DNA of 64,000 nt, from assembly GCF_022605725.1 (NCBI RefSeq), contig NC_065555.1:12228938-12292937 (forward strand), read 5' to 3'. Source of the stretch: Anthonomus grandis grandis (lineage: Eukaryota; Arthropoda; Insecta; Coleoptera; Curculionidae). Every line of letters starts with the position of its first letter. The stretch's first letter is position 1. A model generated the notes under the pieces. That model was given only the letters and a program-made list of their open reading frames with translations. It was not told where the DNA came from and did no database searches. The position numbers and the translations under genes were made by a program. This document shows, piece after piece, positions 14,201-25,435 of this stretch.

Positions 14201-17200
14201 GACTACTTCTGTCATGCAACATGAGTCAACATTAAGTCTGGCGTTTTAAACCAAAGTAAACAACAATTTTTAGTTTTTTTTTATTCTCATATCAATAAAA
14301 TTGAATGCTGAAATAGGTTTTGCTTGCTTTATCATTACCAAGACCTAGATGGGCAAGAAGTATTAACTGTTTTGTAGAGAATCGTGAAAAATATATAATT
14401 TTCTTCTCAAAATGTTATTTTTAGAAATTTACTTAATATTTCTGAAACAGTAAGGTAACAAAAAGATAGGTATAGGATACTATATACAAAATATGTCTAA
14501 AATGATCTGAGGAATCTAAAAATTAATTAACATATAGGGTGTTATGTTTAAACTAAGCAAGTTGGTATTGACCACTGTTATCTGATACACCCTGTATAAA
14601 TAATTTTTATGAAAAAAAATGCGCAACTATAAATACCAATCGACGTGTTCAAGCGTTTTTTCCAACACGCTCCCATCTATTTATTAGCTAATTTATTCCA
14701 TTTGGCTTACACACACTGTATATATAAGCAATAAGGAGGATCTAAATACTCCTAAAAGTTGCTTATACATCTCCTTCTAAGCTAATAGTTTAGCTAATAA
14801 GGGTCGAATTAGAGCAACAATAGACCGTAAAGAACCCTGGCTCAGTGAATTATTACATCAAAATGTTAAATAAAAGCAGATTTAAAAAAAAAGAACAAAA
14901 ATGTCTTACTGCATTCACCAGGAAGGCATACATCAGATAATATTTTTAATATAATTTATTATACAATGATCCGAAAAAGTACAAACATTTACAAAGTGTT
15001 CTTCCATGTCACCTAAGGAACAACAAAAAAAGAGCGAACCTGGTATAGCAGATCAGACGTGTAAATAATACATAAAAAGATATACCGCAAATCATCTACT
15101 GACACTAGCAGAGAACCTAAAATAGTGGAGCATCTCAAGATTGATGAGATCAAATACCTTGTTATAGTATAACAATGGATAGGAGATAAGTGAGGCATTC
15201 ATGATTTTGGAGACATCACTGGTAACGTTGCTAAGTGCTGTTGATGTACTATGACAATCCCTGAAACTAGATTGAAGTGTAGGCTATATGTGTATAGGTG
15301 CAAAAAAGTTATTAATCATGTCCGATACCAATATGTATAACTCTAGCTCTAAGAGATCACACCACTGCAGTTTTTTATATGGTTAAATATTCCACTCTAT
15401 TCAAACAAAGAATAAAAATCTCAGCCAACACGAGTGTTACTTTAGATATTACTATAAAGTAAAAAGTTTCACTATAGCCATGATGTTGGTGAAGGGATGC
15501 CTTATAGCAATGATATTCCTTAGATAATTGTCTACATCAAAAAATTTATTACAATGAAGACCCCAATTACTTAATTTTGTGTTTCTTTCAAATTATTTTT
15601 TAATTTTATAATATTTTTTATAGAATAAGTTATATAAGGTTTGTATAGTTTACGAGATCTAATTGTTTTGAAAGGAGTCAATTTGTCAAAGAGCTGAGTC
15701 AGTTCAAGAACAAGCTTATCGATGATGTCGTCAAAAGATTCCCGTTTATTGAATTTATGAGAATCTCTATAAATGAAAAAAAAGATAAGTTAACGTTGTT
15801 TAAGTATAATGTTTTATTTTAATTAGGAGTAAATAAGCCCTAGGTCAGCCATGCTATGTTAATCCTAATAATGGAACCTCATCAAATGAACTTAAAGTAC
15901 AATCCACACAAATGACGGTTGACAACCAGGCTTACTGATTTGCAAATGATTTGAGTTAGCTTATTAATTACTATTGTATCAATAACACCCTACTGCTATA
16001 TATAACATATAACATATAACACCTAACTGCCTATCTTTAAAAAAAGAAGGCCTATTCATAATATCCAGAAAAAAACAGACTGATCTGACTGAATGTTTTA
16101 AGTCAGTGGGATCATTAAAAAATGTTGTATCTGCAGTATTGCAAGAGAAACTATTTGTCATATAAGCACACAACCCTCCACTTTTAGCCAAGCGATCACT
16201 ACATAATAGGTAATAGGCAGAGACACTAATCAGGGTAGATCTGGGTAGTTACTTATTAAGGTATCAGATCAAAAAAAATTGATATTTTTTATGAAATTTC
16301 ATGAATGATTTACCTTTTATATGCCTTAATTTAGTGGTTAGAGGTACCGATGGGAATAATAGGAGGTGGCCATATATTAGTGTCAATTTGTGGAGAAGAT
16401 CTGCAACTATTTCATCATAATTATTAATTTATAAAATCTAACAGAAATACGTCATATTTAGAGCCTAAGCTTATGATTTCTTGAGATTTATTTATGATGC
16501 TATCCTGTACATAAAATAGTATCGGCTTTGGTTGTGTCAATAAATATCAAATACCTATTACTAGCACTACTAACTATCATTCTATTTATTAAGGCATTCA
16601 CAAAATTAGTCCTATTAAAATCTATCAGTATATTTGTTAGGCTTAAAAATGTATTCACTTAACACACAGTTAAATCTATATCTCTATTTATGAATGATAT
16701 ATGAATAATATATTTATTACGTTTTAAGAAAGGCGCATCTTAAGTTTCAAGTATCATTTTAAGTATTTAAAGAATTAAAGAAAAAAATTGTGTGAGCCAT
16801 CACATAAACTTAAAATATCGATTTTCTTAACTCATTCAGATCTGCAATATTCTTGTTGAAATTATGAATTTTCTTTAATTTTGAAATAATTTCTTGTTCA
16901 AGGAGGTTGTTTTGTAATTGCCAGTTACGTAAACTTTATCGCAGAATAGAATCTTTCTTCGTTTTCTGGTTTAGAGCCTCAACCCTTTTTTTTCAACTTC
17001 TTCCTCCAAACTCCCTCCAAAACCCCAAAATGATAATGCAGTATTGCATTTAATCATATTATTTTTGACCTCTCGTAAGTTCTTTGGCTTTACGGTCTCG
17101 TTCTGAGTTTAAACCAGTAATTATAACTGTTTCTCCAAATCGACTTTTTCGGTCGATTCAATTAATTTGAATTTTTATCCAAACGCAATCTCCAGAGCAA

Positions 17201-19083
17201 AGTATTTTATCTTTTCCAAGCCTTTTATGATTTTTCAGATCTTTCTACGCACACCTGCGATGGCAGCATTAAAATATCTGATGCAGACAAATTTATTATA
17301 AAGGTTAGTAGTTTAGCAGCATTTGAAACTAAGCTTTTCATCCTTCCTTTCTCCGAAAAGTTGGGACAATATTCTATGATATATAGTATATTGTATATAA
17401 GACTCGATGGGTAAAGTTTAAAGAAATAACTATCTTGATTTTTATTGTTGTTAAATTATTAGTAAACTGAGCAATGCTTTTTTTGCTTATACTAGTGATC
17501 TTGTTACCTTAGAGGTTGAATTACGGCAACCTATTCAACGTAAAAACGCGCTAAAAAGGTGTAAATCCTGGTACAAAAACCACTTTTTAATTTTAAAACA
17601 AACTATCAGAAAATGCAAAAATATAAGAGCGAAGTGACGCATGTATATCTCACCAGACATGTTTTTATTATCTTTTTTATTATATTAAAAACATATTCAA
17701 TATTGGATTGTTCGATGAAAGGCAATAAAAGATACTACATCAACAATCCTAATAGTCTTGGAAATCTGCGCATTCCTAAAAGAGTTCTTCAATCCTAAAG
17801 TTACATAAAAAATATACGAATGCCTGGTGATGCAATAAGAACGTTGAAAATATAACGCAAATAAATCGTTACATTTATAAGTAAAAAAGTCAACATTTAA
17901 GTCGTTGGATAGTTACGAGAAGCTTGGAGGTAAATCCTACGTTGATATCAATTAATAATCTCTTTATAATGCTTACGTTGGATATGGTTAATATGATGCT
18001 TAAGTAGAAACACCAACATAGGAGAGGTAAAGAGAGAGAAGAACTGGATACAATGAACCGTAATTTTGAAAATTAAACATTCTGACTGAAGAGGTTTTAG
18101 GATCGTAAATCAAATTATCATTTACAAAACACTATTATGATATAAAAAGAATTATGATGGAAGAAACTTGACATTTTGTGGGCAGTGTATGATAGATATA
18201 GAATAAGAAACTTGTGAGTGATTGTAAAAAGTGTGGAGCGGGAGCTGTCACAAATAGATTGTTTATCTCTTTCTTACAAGTCAAACTAATTAGTTATGTA
18301 AATTTCTACATGTCGATTATATCTTATTTATTTAATTTTCGTAAAAAGTTCTATTTTTTTAAGAAATGATTGTCTTGTTGACAATTGGTTTCATTAGAGA
18401 TGCAGTTAAAAAAAATAGTTAAGTTGTTAATATTTAATTGAAATACCTACATGCAGAATATTGTGGCTTTAAATCAAAGCAAATAGATTATATATCGTCC
18501 ATGGCAATAATTAGTCAATATTTAAAAACCTTTAAGCTTTGGCTTGAAAAACGTCTTTATTATGTCTTCCCAATATGGGCTTAGAAAGGGTAGTATTACT
18601 TTAATATAAAGCTTTCATACACACTGCCCTTTATTAAAATATTTACGTCCTTAAGTGTGTAGATAGATTTTTATTTCATTTAAAGCCTAACAACTAGAGA
18701 TTTAAGAACATGTTTAATCTTACCCTTATATCAGTTTCAAAAACCTTATGTACTTCCTTTGGTTCATCACGGTACATTAAACGTTCATTGATTTCACATT
18801 GCTTAACCAAATTTTGTACATTATCCGTTTGGCAAATAAGCACTTTTATACCCAAAACGAATACGATAATGCAATAGCCGATATTTTCTGAAATTTTTTC
18901 AAAATCTTTCTGTTTGAGCACTACAGGAGTGTTGAATACAAGACCTATCCAGAAGAGAAGCAGTGATATTTGAAAAATAATTGAGTATAAAATGTAACAA
19001 AAATTAATAATTTTGTTATTTGTCAGCTGCAAACGCCAACACCCTGTAGAGATCATAATAATTTTTAAAAAATTCTTGGACAT
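5296..19083 (-). CDS. Odorant receptor gene A (7tm_6), complete, seven exons
   Basis: Assembled by eye as complement(5296..5361, 5419..5574, 5629..5730, 6908..7010, 11972..12191, 12264..12450, 18724..19083). All introns are GT-AG, phases match, and the product is 397 residues, a normal length for an insect odorant receptor (a seven-helix ligand-gated channel subunit that works with Orco in sensory neuron dendrites). Exon 1 encodes MSKNFLKIIM to ETDIR with the first two hydrophobic segments. Exon 2 carries the next segment; exon 3 holds VLFLTLVTHA and the LRDLCFKHQ loop; exon 4 holds FVDDFNLAM. Exon 6 carries the diagnostic SDALFESEWYE and FVGPFFPMTIDTAIA motifs, and exon 7 ends KAAYSYVTLM to a stop at 5296. 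Intron 3 contains two DNA transposons and intron 1 another. Function as a receptor is from family; the ligand is unknown. Confidence 0.9.
7208..9751 (-). mobile_element. DDE-like DNA transposon, copy 1 (Sola-like, family unnamed)
   Basis: The ends are inverted repeats: GAGGGGTTCCATTCCAAAAC at 7208 and its reverse complement ending at 9751. The flanks are AAAT and AAAA, compatible with a decayed 4-bp target duplication. The end motif (forms of ATAAGACAAGTTTTGGAATG) is repeated subterminally at about 7389, 7418, 9541, 9572 and 9630. The element is 2544 bp, sits in intron 3 of receptor gene A and carries one transposase gene. The paralogous intron of gene B shows no such insertion. Confidence 0.8.
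7514..9391 (-). pseudogene. Transposase-like gene of copy 1, C-terminal half open
   Basis: The C-terminal 323 codons (8485 down to 7514) are open and contain the full family signature: LSFDCQKN, then HKGSNEIAS, ADGCGGQNRN and RGHSFLPSDHMFGIIEKK. Candidate catalytic acids are the D of FDCQ, the D of ADGCGG and the D or E of SDHMFGIIEK. Upstream the gene is broken. The likely start is MDSNNDS at 9391, with frame changes near 9340 and 9050 and in-frame stops, including one just before the ASDICSRC cysteine segment near 8620 and one near 8535. The N-terminal half also shows the HYCTSEQSSRQYL motif. The role as transposase is inferred from its position between inverted repeats and the acidic triad. 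Confidence 0.75.
10437..11706 (+). mobile_element. mariner (DD34D) DNA transposon
   Basis: The element is 1270 bp with about 28-bp inverted repeats (GAGGTCTGGCTATTAAATAA at both ends, two mismatches inside) and TA duplicated at 10435-10436 and 11707-11708. It lies in intron 3 of receptor gene A, on the opposite strand, close to the Sola-like copy 1. The transposase is broken. Confidence 0.93.
10591..11646 (+). pseudogene. mariner transposase, inactivated
   Basis: Three blocks in one frame read as a mariner transposase: paired helix-turn-helix DNA binding (RARVFEWCKRFNEGRES), then CDETW with the first catalytic aspartate, then the HxNAPA block, then PYWPDLAPCDYFLFPKIKSA with the third aspartate. 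Breaks: a frame excursion at about 10922-10955 (the alternate frame reads MTKVYAKLVPN), a TAG stop at 11320-11322 where tryptophan is usual, and the second catalytic aspartate replaced by asparagine (HQNNAPAY). The start codon is also missing (a GTG stands where ATG is expected near 10630). The N-terminus (NLKFLVKLKKTPTE) looks like the rosa-type subfamily, with low confidence. Confidence 0.9.
12727..14718 (-). mobile_element. Tc/mariner DD41D element with unusually long inverted repeats
   Basis: The element starts CAGTGTGTGT and ends ACACACACTG. The two arms, about 12727-12975 and 14440-14718, are imperfect reverse complements for some 250-280 bp; the left arm lacks about 45 bases present in the right. 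Both arms include the outer AGCCAAATGGAATAAATTAG block and an inner block with an ACACCCTGTA-like motif. The element is in intron 1 of receptor gene A. Confidence 0.8.
13069..14154 (-). pseudogene. DD41D Tc/mariner transposase, two frameshifts
   Basis: It starts at an ATG at 14154 (MVHLTEMHKI), has an N-terminal helix-turn-helix, then MFSDECTFTLHG with catalytic aspartate 1, WFQEDGAPPHY with aspartate 2 and WPARSPDLTPLDFFLWG with aspartate 3. Forty-one residues separate the last two, hence DD41D. Frameshifts lie near 13850 (after SRKAAPVD; the downstream frame reads SLVIRILKENKMHPYK) and near 13412. About 360 residues would be expected. Proteins of this kind move the element by cutting at TA sites; this copy cannot make one. 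Confidence 0.85.
15013..15360 (-). mobile_element. LINE reverse transcriptase fragment (Jockey/CR1 type)
   Basis: The reverse strand reads SSFRDCHSTSTALSNVTSD followed by a degraded LLxxNKVFDLI, matching the family motifs (SGFRxxHSTSTALxxVTDD, then FSKAFDxI). The catalytic YADD part is not present. It lies in intron 1 of receptor gene A. Confidence 0.7.
15979..16200 (-). mobile_element. Possible LINE endonuclease fragment
   Basis: An open stretch reads MAKSGGLCAYMTNSF, which resembles the RGGGVCAYVKxxF segment of apurinic-like LINE endonucleases. It lies about 0.6 kb upstream, on the same strand, of the reverse-transcriptase fragment and could come from the same element. Only this one motif supports it. 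Confidence 0.35.
16201..18723. other. Intron 1 of receptor gene A, 3' of exon 1; unassigned
   Basis: AT-rich. The part next to exon 1 (about 18180-18720) resembles the same part of intron 1 of gene B (about 47440-47960), for example TACTTTAATAT and ACTGCCCTT blocks, which shows shared origin. No other feature is recognised. Confidence 0.5.
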
Positions 19084-19250
19084 TATTGTTGTATAAAATG
19101 TAGTAGAGCAACCAAGTGAAATGCAATTTATATTTTTTGCCTAAAGTATAATTTGCACATGGATAAATATTTTAGTACGGTATTTTCAGCACAGTAAGTT
19201 TAGAAACAAATTGGATTTTGATTAAAGACTTCCGATAAGCCTGGTATCTA
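19084..19250 (-). promoter_or_regulatory. Conserved upstream block of odorant receptor gene A
   Basis: The region just upstream of the start codon matches the equivalent region of gene B. A 26-base stretch at 19207-19232, containing TTGGATTTTGATTAAAGACT, is identical in both, followed by a shared AAGCCTGG. Coding duplication alone would not keep this. It is a candidate promoter/5' UTR, but a recent duplication could also explain it. Confidence 0.45.
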
Positions 19251-21549
19251 TAATCAAATTATTTCACTATGGGCTGCTAATATATTATTAAATTAGGAAT
19301 ATAAATGTTATGAAAGTAATTACGTAAGCATCTAAGCAGTGGTTTTAAAATTATTTCAGATTCTGAAAAAAAGTTCTTTTCTGAGAAAAAACAATATTTC
19401 TGTCGTAATCACATCTAAAGTAAGTAAAAAATTGACTTATCTACGTGGAAAATTTAAAGTATAATTTCAATCAGCAAAGATTTGCAGTTTTATTCTAATA
19501 TTACTAAAGTATTTTATTTCTTATAATTTGAAACTGATTTTAAAAATAATAATAACAAGAACCAGTTTGATAGTCCTAGTAAAATGATATGTTCTGGTTT
19601 TATCGGTTCAACAATTATGAATAATTCAGTAGTATGTTTATATAATTTGCCATATGAAACAGAACAATTTTTTTACAGCTCAATTTTTTTACAGAACAAA
19701 AATTGGCTTAAAAGTATTTAAAAATTTGTTTTGATTTCCCTATGATTTATTATATTATTTATATTGATTTTTAAATTTATATGCTAAGATGTATTAAAAC
19801 TTAAACTATTAAAAAAATAGTTTTTATCTACTTTAATCATACTAAATGATATTTATTTTTTATAGTTCCCTTTATTTTTATATTAATGGTCACTTGTTCC
19901 AAAGACCCTTCTAACTTACCTTGTATTAAGCTTCGGAGGTTAACCGAAGGAATGGCTTCTGGTTTAAGACCCCTCCTTGAATTGAGCTTAAAGAAATAAG
20001 AAGTAAAATATTTTTTTTATGCTTAGAATTATTTATTCCTTTTTTCACAATTTTAAGGCTTAGGAATCTAAATTCAAGAATTAATATTGAGCCTCTTAAA
20101 AAACCAGGCCATCTGCTGTCCAGAGATTTAAATCTAAAACTGTTTGACATTTGAACTTGTCATTTTCACAAAGAGAAAGCTTATTGCAATAACTATTTAT
20201 GCAAATGCAATGTCGCCAATGCCTGTATTCGATTCAGAGTTTTTACTGTTTATATTTCAGTTCTTTTACAACAATATATATAATTCACTGCTTTTTTAAA
20301 CATTTTCTTGTATTCCGTCGTCAACGTGTCAATCAACTTAATAAATATACCTAGACTGCCAATTCAATGAAAGGTAAATCACAGATCACAAATATAGAGA
20401 AATGCGTGTTGCCTAATGCACAGACAGAAATTCCATTGACGTTGTTGACAAAGACGGGGGCAACCATCTTGGGTGGCGTGTGGCGGGTAATTTAAGCCTG
20501 ATCTATTGCGCGATATTTAAATTTGAAGTAATTTGCAGAATTACAGAAGTTGATGCGTTAACTGACGAGTGATGAGAGATATATTTAAATAGAATTTTAT
20601 TTTAAAATACACTTATCAGTTTAGAAATACCCACTTTTTATTAAATTTTTTAATTTTAAACGCTTGGAAAAAAATTGTTCATCTCAGACATCCCTCATCA
20701 CTTTATTCAAGAACTAACAAACACAAATATTATTTGATTTAAATTTAGTTCTCAAGATATTGCTTATTTAGGATATTTAAAATATTAAGATATAGATACT
20801 TACCAATAATTATAAATTGGCACGATAGGTATGTGGTAATGTGTCTCCAACATTTGATATAAAAAAAACAAGACAAAAAAACTAAATTCTTTTAAATATT
20901 TTATTTTAAGATGAATTAAAATAAATTTAAGAATAGGTTTTAAAACATATAAAAATTGTTACAATATATTCTAAATTAAATTTTGTAAACTGTAAGTATG
21001 GTATTAATAAGACCTGTTATGTAAAAAATGGAATTGTCGCATGTATAAAGCATATTCTAACTGAAAATCCTAATAATTTCTAGATTTTCAGAAAAAATTA
21101 CCTGCTTTTTTTGTTTTCATAAGAGTTAAAAATATTATAAGAAACATGTAAATAATAAATTAAACATATATATTTTTAAACCATCTATACAATTGTAACA
21201 AAATAATATATATCCACATATGGACAACAAAATCTACACTCTAATAAGAACAAGAACTGAACCTATTTCTTGAAATAAATCTGGCTTCTCATTGTGAATA
21301 AATTAATTAATAATGACTAGATATAACACAAATACATATGTACAAGTTAATATGCATGGTTTTTTTTTAATTTTTTTTTAGTATAAGCAAATAAAAATAA
21401 AATACAACTTTTGATTTTTAGTCACAATCGGGTAAAGATGTCACAAGTCAGTGGGGTTGTCTCCAGTATGTATGGACCATGAAACATAATAAAACATATG
21501 AAGGTAGTATATTGTGTATTCAATATTATATCCAAATTGGGTTAAGATC
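19251..21549. other. Intergenic stretch, nothing assigned
   Basis: AT-rich DNA between receptor gene A and the second Sola-like element. Short open frames here show no family motif. Confidence 0.5.
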
Positions 21550-21553
21550 AATT

Positions 21554-23876
21554 GAATCGTTCATTTTAAAAACCACGTCAAAAAAGTATAATTTTCAGGA
21601 AACATAAAAAACTGATTATTTAAAAAAGTATGTTTTTTTAGTAGAAATAAATATTTTTTATTTGAAGCGATTAGTTACCAAAAGCAAGCGCATCCAGAAA
21701 AATTCCAAAAAACTAGAATTTGTTGTTAAAAAAAAAGTAAATAAAAATTTTGACTTATGTTGTTTTTGCACGGAGAAAATTTGTTAAATTCTTTTTTGCA
21801 TTTTTAGGAAGATATAAACTAAAAATTACATGTTCAAAATATTTATTCAAAAATAATTATAAATTCGAACAAAAAAAAACAGGTAGGTTAAATAATATTT
21901 TGGGGTCATAGTCAAAATCTTCGTCATTCTTGACATTCACTTGGAAATTTTGCTCTTTTCCTGTTGGCCATCGAAAAATTCCTCATAAAATGGCATATGC
22001 TGTTGAAGTATGCCATTTCTGACTTGTTTGATGTTTTCAATTTTTTCGGGATTTATGGGAACGTGGCCTAATGGATAAGCCTGCTTGTCTGGTAAAGATA
22101 TTTCCATAGCTTTGTTTCTAACCAACTAGAACGTATGTCTACTTAAGCCATCAATGAACTGTCTGGTAGCAATGGCTCCTTTTTTATTCCTATCATATTC
22201 AAAGGACATATACGTGGATGGAGAAAATAACTGCTTATTTTCTGTTGGAACGTGTCTTCCAAAACTCTCATCTGATAGGCATGTTCTCTTATAGTAGGTA
22301 GGCCACCATTTTGAAAAATTCATGACTTCACGCGTTGACAACAAAAATACGGAAAAGCGAAAAGCTTGGGTTTGCCTTTGACATTATGTCATAATACTCT
22401 CCAGGGACATATATACGGTCACATTTCTTTATTTTTCTCTTCATAACGCCGAAGTCTTGGTCATTGGGAAGAAATGAATGACCGCGTATGGGAAAATAAT
22501 GTGTTATTTTCGAATAACATTTTGTGTCAGTTAGAGATAATAAGAATCTTATCTTTGTATTATTCATATTTTGACCTGGATAGTTGTCTGAGACAAGGTG
22601 AAGTTCTTGGATATTTTCCCCTAAAAAATTATCCAAATAGTGATGGATCATGGAACAAACCTCGTTGGCACCTTCATTTGCCACTTCTTCATGGTAAACG
22701 TAAAACACGGATTCATTAGTTTTGAGATTCTTGATCCCAACAGATCCAAACAGTTGACCCAAAGTTGTCTAAGGTAAAATATCTCCTGTATTGGTATATT
22801 TGGGAGTGGAAAATTTTGCATATAATTAAAAGTTAAAGCAGCCAGATCGTCCCGATTCTGACAAATTTCTTTTACAGCTGCAATTTTTTCGCTCGTCCTT
22901 TATGAACCGCGAGCTCTGCGTCGGCTGCCATTTTCGCACTATGTCCTAAAGTGGGGCTCCTGATTTTGACCCCTAATTCTGCACCAGTAATGCATGTGTC
23001 GACCTGTGGTCTTCCAAACCATAAAGAAAAAGTGTTTTTGAAATAGTTGGCGTAGAACGCAAAGGTAACTTTTAAATTCGGATGTTTTTTTTCTGAACAA
23101 ATCATGCATGGTTTTAACATCCAATCTTGCATCTAAATATTCTCACTGCTTTTTACTGCTTACGGTATTCACTGCTTTTTTTTTCAATAAGCTGTTGCAT
23201 GAAAATATCCTGTTCATTCTTAGTTTGAAAAGAATTGATTTTACTAATACAAAATGCCAAATCATCTTGAGTAAGATTTTCAAAGCATGCCATTTTACAT
23301 CTAAAATATATTAAAAGATCTCACTAATGATTCATGCCAATTAGAACGAAAAACTTACGTGCAACGGGGTCCGGTAGCACGTGGCGGCAAAACTTTTCCT
23401 TTCCAGTTGATATGTTCAAGCCCCTTAACTTTTGATTTCTTGATAATATTCCTTTTGTATGATTCTGGTCGCCGTTGCCTCTTTTTCAGAGGTTCTGGTC
23501 GATCTTCTATTTCACTACTTGAACTATCGGACATTTTTCGACGATATTTACGTACCAAAATAAAAAATTACGTTACGACGACTAACAGTCAACGACAAAC
23601 TGAGAATGTAAACAACTCAGAATAGCCACACAGAAGAAACTTTCATGATGACGCTCCCACTCTTGATAAGATAATCGTTGCAAAAACAACATAAGTCATT
23701 GACTAATGTGGTTTTTGCAGTGAATTCTGAAATTGGAGTCGGTTCATTTCTATATCGGTATATTTGACTTGCGTGGTTTTTGCCTATAACGTGTAGGAAC
23801 ACATGACAAGCCGTTTCATGGTAAAAACGACATATTGGAAAAAATTGACTTATGTGGTTTTTGAAATTAGCGATTC
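21554..23876 (-). mobile_element. DDE-like DNA transposon, copy 2 (Sola-like)
   Basis: The element is 2323 bp and flanked by AATT on both sides (21550-21553 and 23877-23880). The ends are inverted: GAATCGTTCATTTTAAAAAC on the left against GAATCGCTAATTTCAAAAAC read inward from the right, both continuing into CCAC. A motif TTGACTTATGTGGTTTTTG is repeated near both ends (about 21748, 23682 reversed, 23700, 23762, 23846). It encodes a relative of the proteins in copies 1 and 3. Confidence 0.8.
21937..23558 (-). pseudogene. Transposase-like gene of copy 2, broken
   Basis: Starts at MVRKYRRKMSDSSSSEIED (23558). Exon 1 ends at 23359 with a GTAAGT donor and a 56-base intron (23301-23358) leads to CKMACFENLTQDDLAF. 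Family motifs follow in shifting frames: RPQVDTC, NESVFYVYHEEVANEGANEV, SDNYPGQNMN, RGHSFLPNDQDFGVMKRK. The first acidic block reads TFNYMQN, so the first candidate catalytic D is N, and the usual E after the third block is K. With stops and frameshifts (for example near 22330, 22130 and 22870) the copy is dead. The C-terminus at 21937 keeps the LPFYEE-like ending seen as MPFYEEFFDG. Confidence 0.75.
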
Positions 23877-23880
23877 AATT

Positions 23881-25000
23881 ATCCTAATAAGTATTTCATC
23901 CTAATGATCCAAAATATGTATGTCTTTATTATTAGTAAGAATTGATTATCACAGTAGTTATGATCACAATTGAGGTTCTGGATAATGCTTTAAAGGGTTT
24001 TATATTAGTCTATAATTTTACTTTAAGCAAATAACATGATTTTAGTTATGGATTATAAAATAGGACTGTAAAAGCATAATATTTTCTATCAAAACGTCTC
24101 ATTTAATAAGGTAATTTAGCTTAAATATTTTTAAAATATTTAAGAGACAATTTAAATAATTTAAATTCAGCGATTTTCAAAAAGCTGAATTGTATTTTTA
24201 AAAATAAGATATTATCTACTAATATCTAGCTCTAACTATCTAATATCTAGTGCTATCTATTATACTTGAATCTTATAAATCCTAATACCATGAAAATGAT
24301 GATCTTCATTTAAGTTTTTGCTTGTAATTACTTAACAAATTCAGTTAAAAACACTTTTTATTTTCTTTCTAATTTTTACTATTACGACTTTTACTTTCCT
24401 TTTATCTACAGTGTTTCGACATTAATAGGTACAACCATCTATCAAAATCAAAATATAATTGATTTTATGAAGGTTTGTAATTAGCAAGGGTTTATATAGT
24501 AAAAATAAATAACTCTATATATTATTATTCTATCATAAACACAGACGGACAATTCACAATAATTCCGTTTTGAGAAACAGTGAAACAAGTACGTTTAAAA
24601 AAGGATGATCATCCATTACCCACGTGTTAAATAAGGAGGAAGCATATCGCCTGTTGCAGACGATATACCGAAGCGTCGTTTACAAATCGCCAAAAACTAG
24701 GCAATCCGCTATACTCACACGTCAAACGTCAGCGCCGTCAACTTCATTACCGTTATTTAATAAATTTTTTGTTGGCAATACTGAAAATGTTCAGAGTAAC
24801 CAACATCAAAAGGACACAACCACTATAAAAATGGCGGCTACTAGGCAGTGGTTATTTTTGGATATCGTGGCCATATGCATTAGCAGTCCAGCTATATTTA
24901 TTAAGTTCATGGTGTCAACATACCCAAATGACGACTTATCACAGCTGACACACAACACACTGGACTAAAAAACTGGAAAAATTTTGTTCGCAATATAAAA
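23881..25000. other. Intergenic stretch; unassigned 114-codon open frame
   Basis: An ATG-initiated plus-strand frame at 24624-24968 has no motif I recognise, with a hydrophobic stretch WLFLDIVAICISSPAIFIKF near its end. It may be chance. The remainder is AT-rich. Confidence 0.3.
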
Positions 25001-25435
25001 ACATATCAATTTTGTTAGGATTTATTGCAAAATTTGATTACCTTCACTAATCAAATTTTAGTTTTTCGGCAGAAGTATTAAAAAGCCAGTATAAACTGTA
25101 AGCTATAGACTGAAAAATTGCTGCATTTTATATGACATAAAATATCTCGATGATTATTTAAATCTTGACACTTGACAGTCCGTGCTGCCTTGGTAAAAGC
25201 GGTACCTCAGGAATTTTTGCATTTATAGCGCCATCTGAATGTCGAGGAGTAGAAGCTTTTTAGTGTTCCGTAAATCGTCCAAGTTTTAAGGCCCTGCAAC
25301 CGTCTCAGCTCGAACTCTGCGACTGCGTCCTCGTTTGTTCGGTGGTCAACGAAAATTGGGGCGTTGTCGCTTTACCTTATAAAATATCGTTTGAGTCGGA
25401 ACATGCCGCCCACCTTGACAGGCCCCTTTTCAATA

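Noticed and set aside
16800..17330. Possible LINE ORF1 coiled-coil traces (NNLLEQEIISKLKKIHNFNK)
   Set aside because: The order of the pieces does not match a LINE ORF1 and no zinc knuckle was found.
24624..24968. 114-codon plus-strand frame as a gene
   Set aside because: No recognisable domain, splice partner or conserved copy; left as unassigned.
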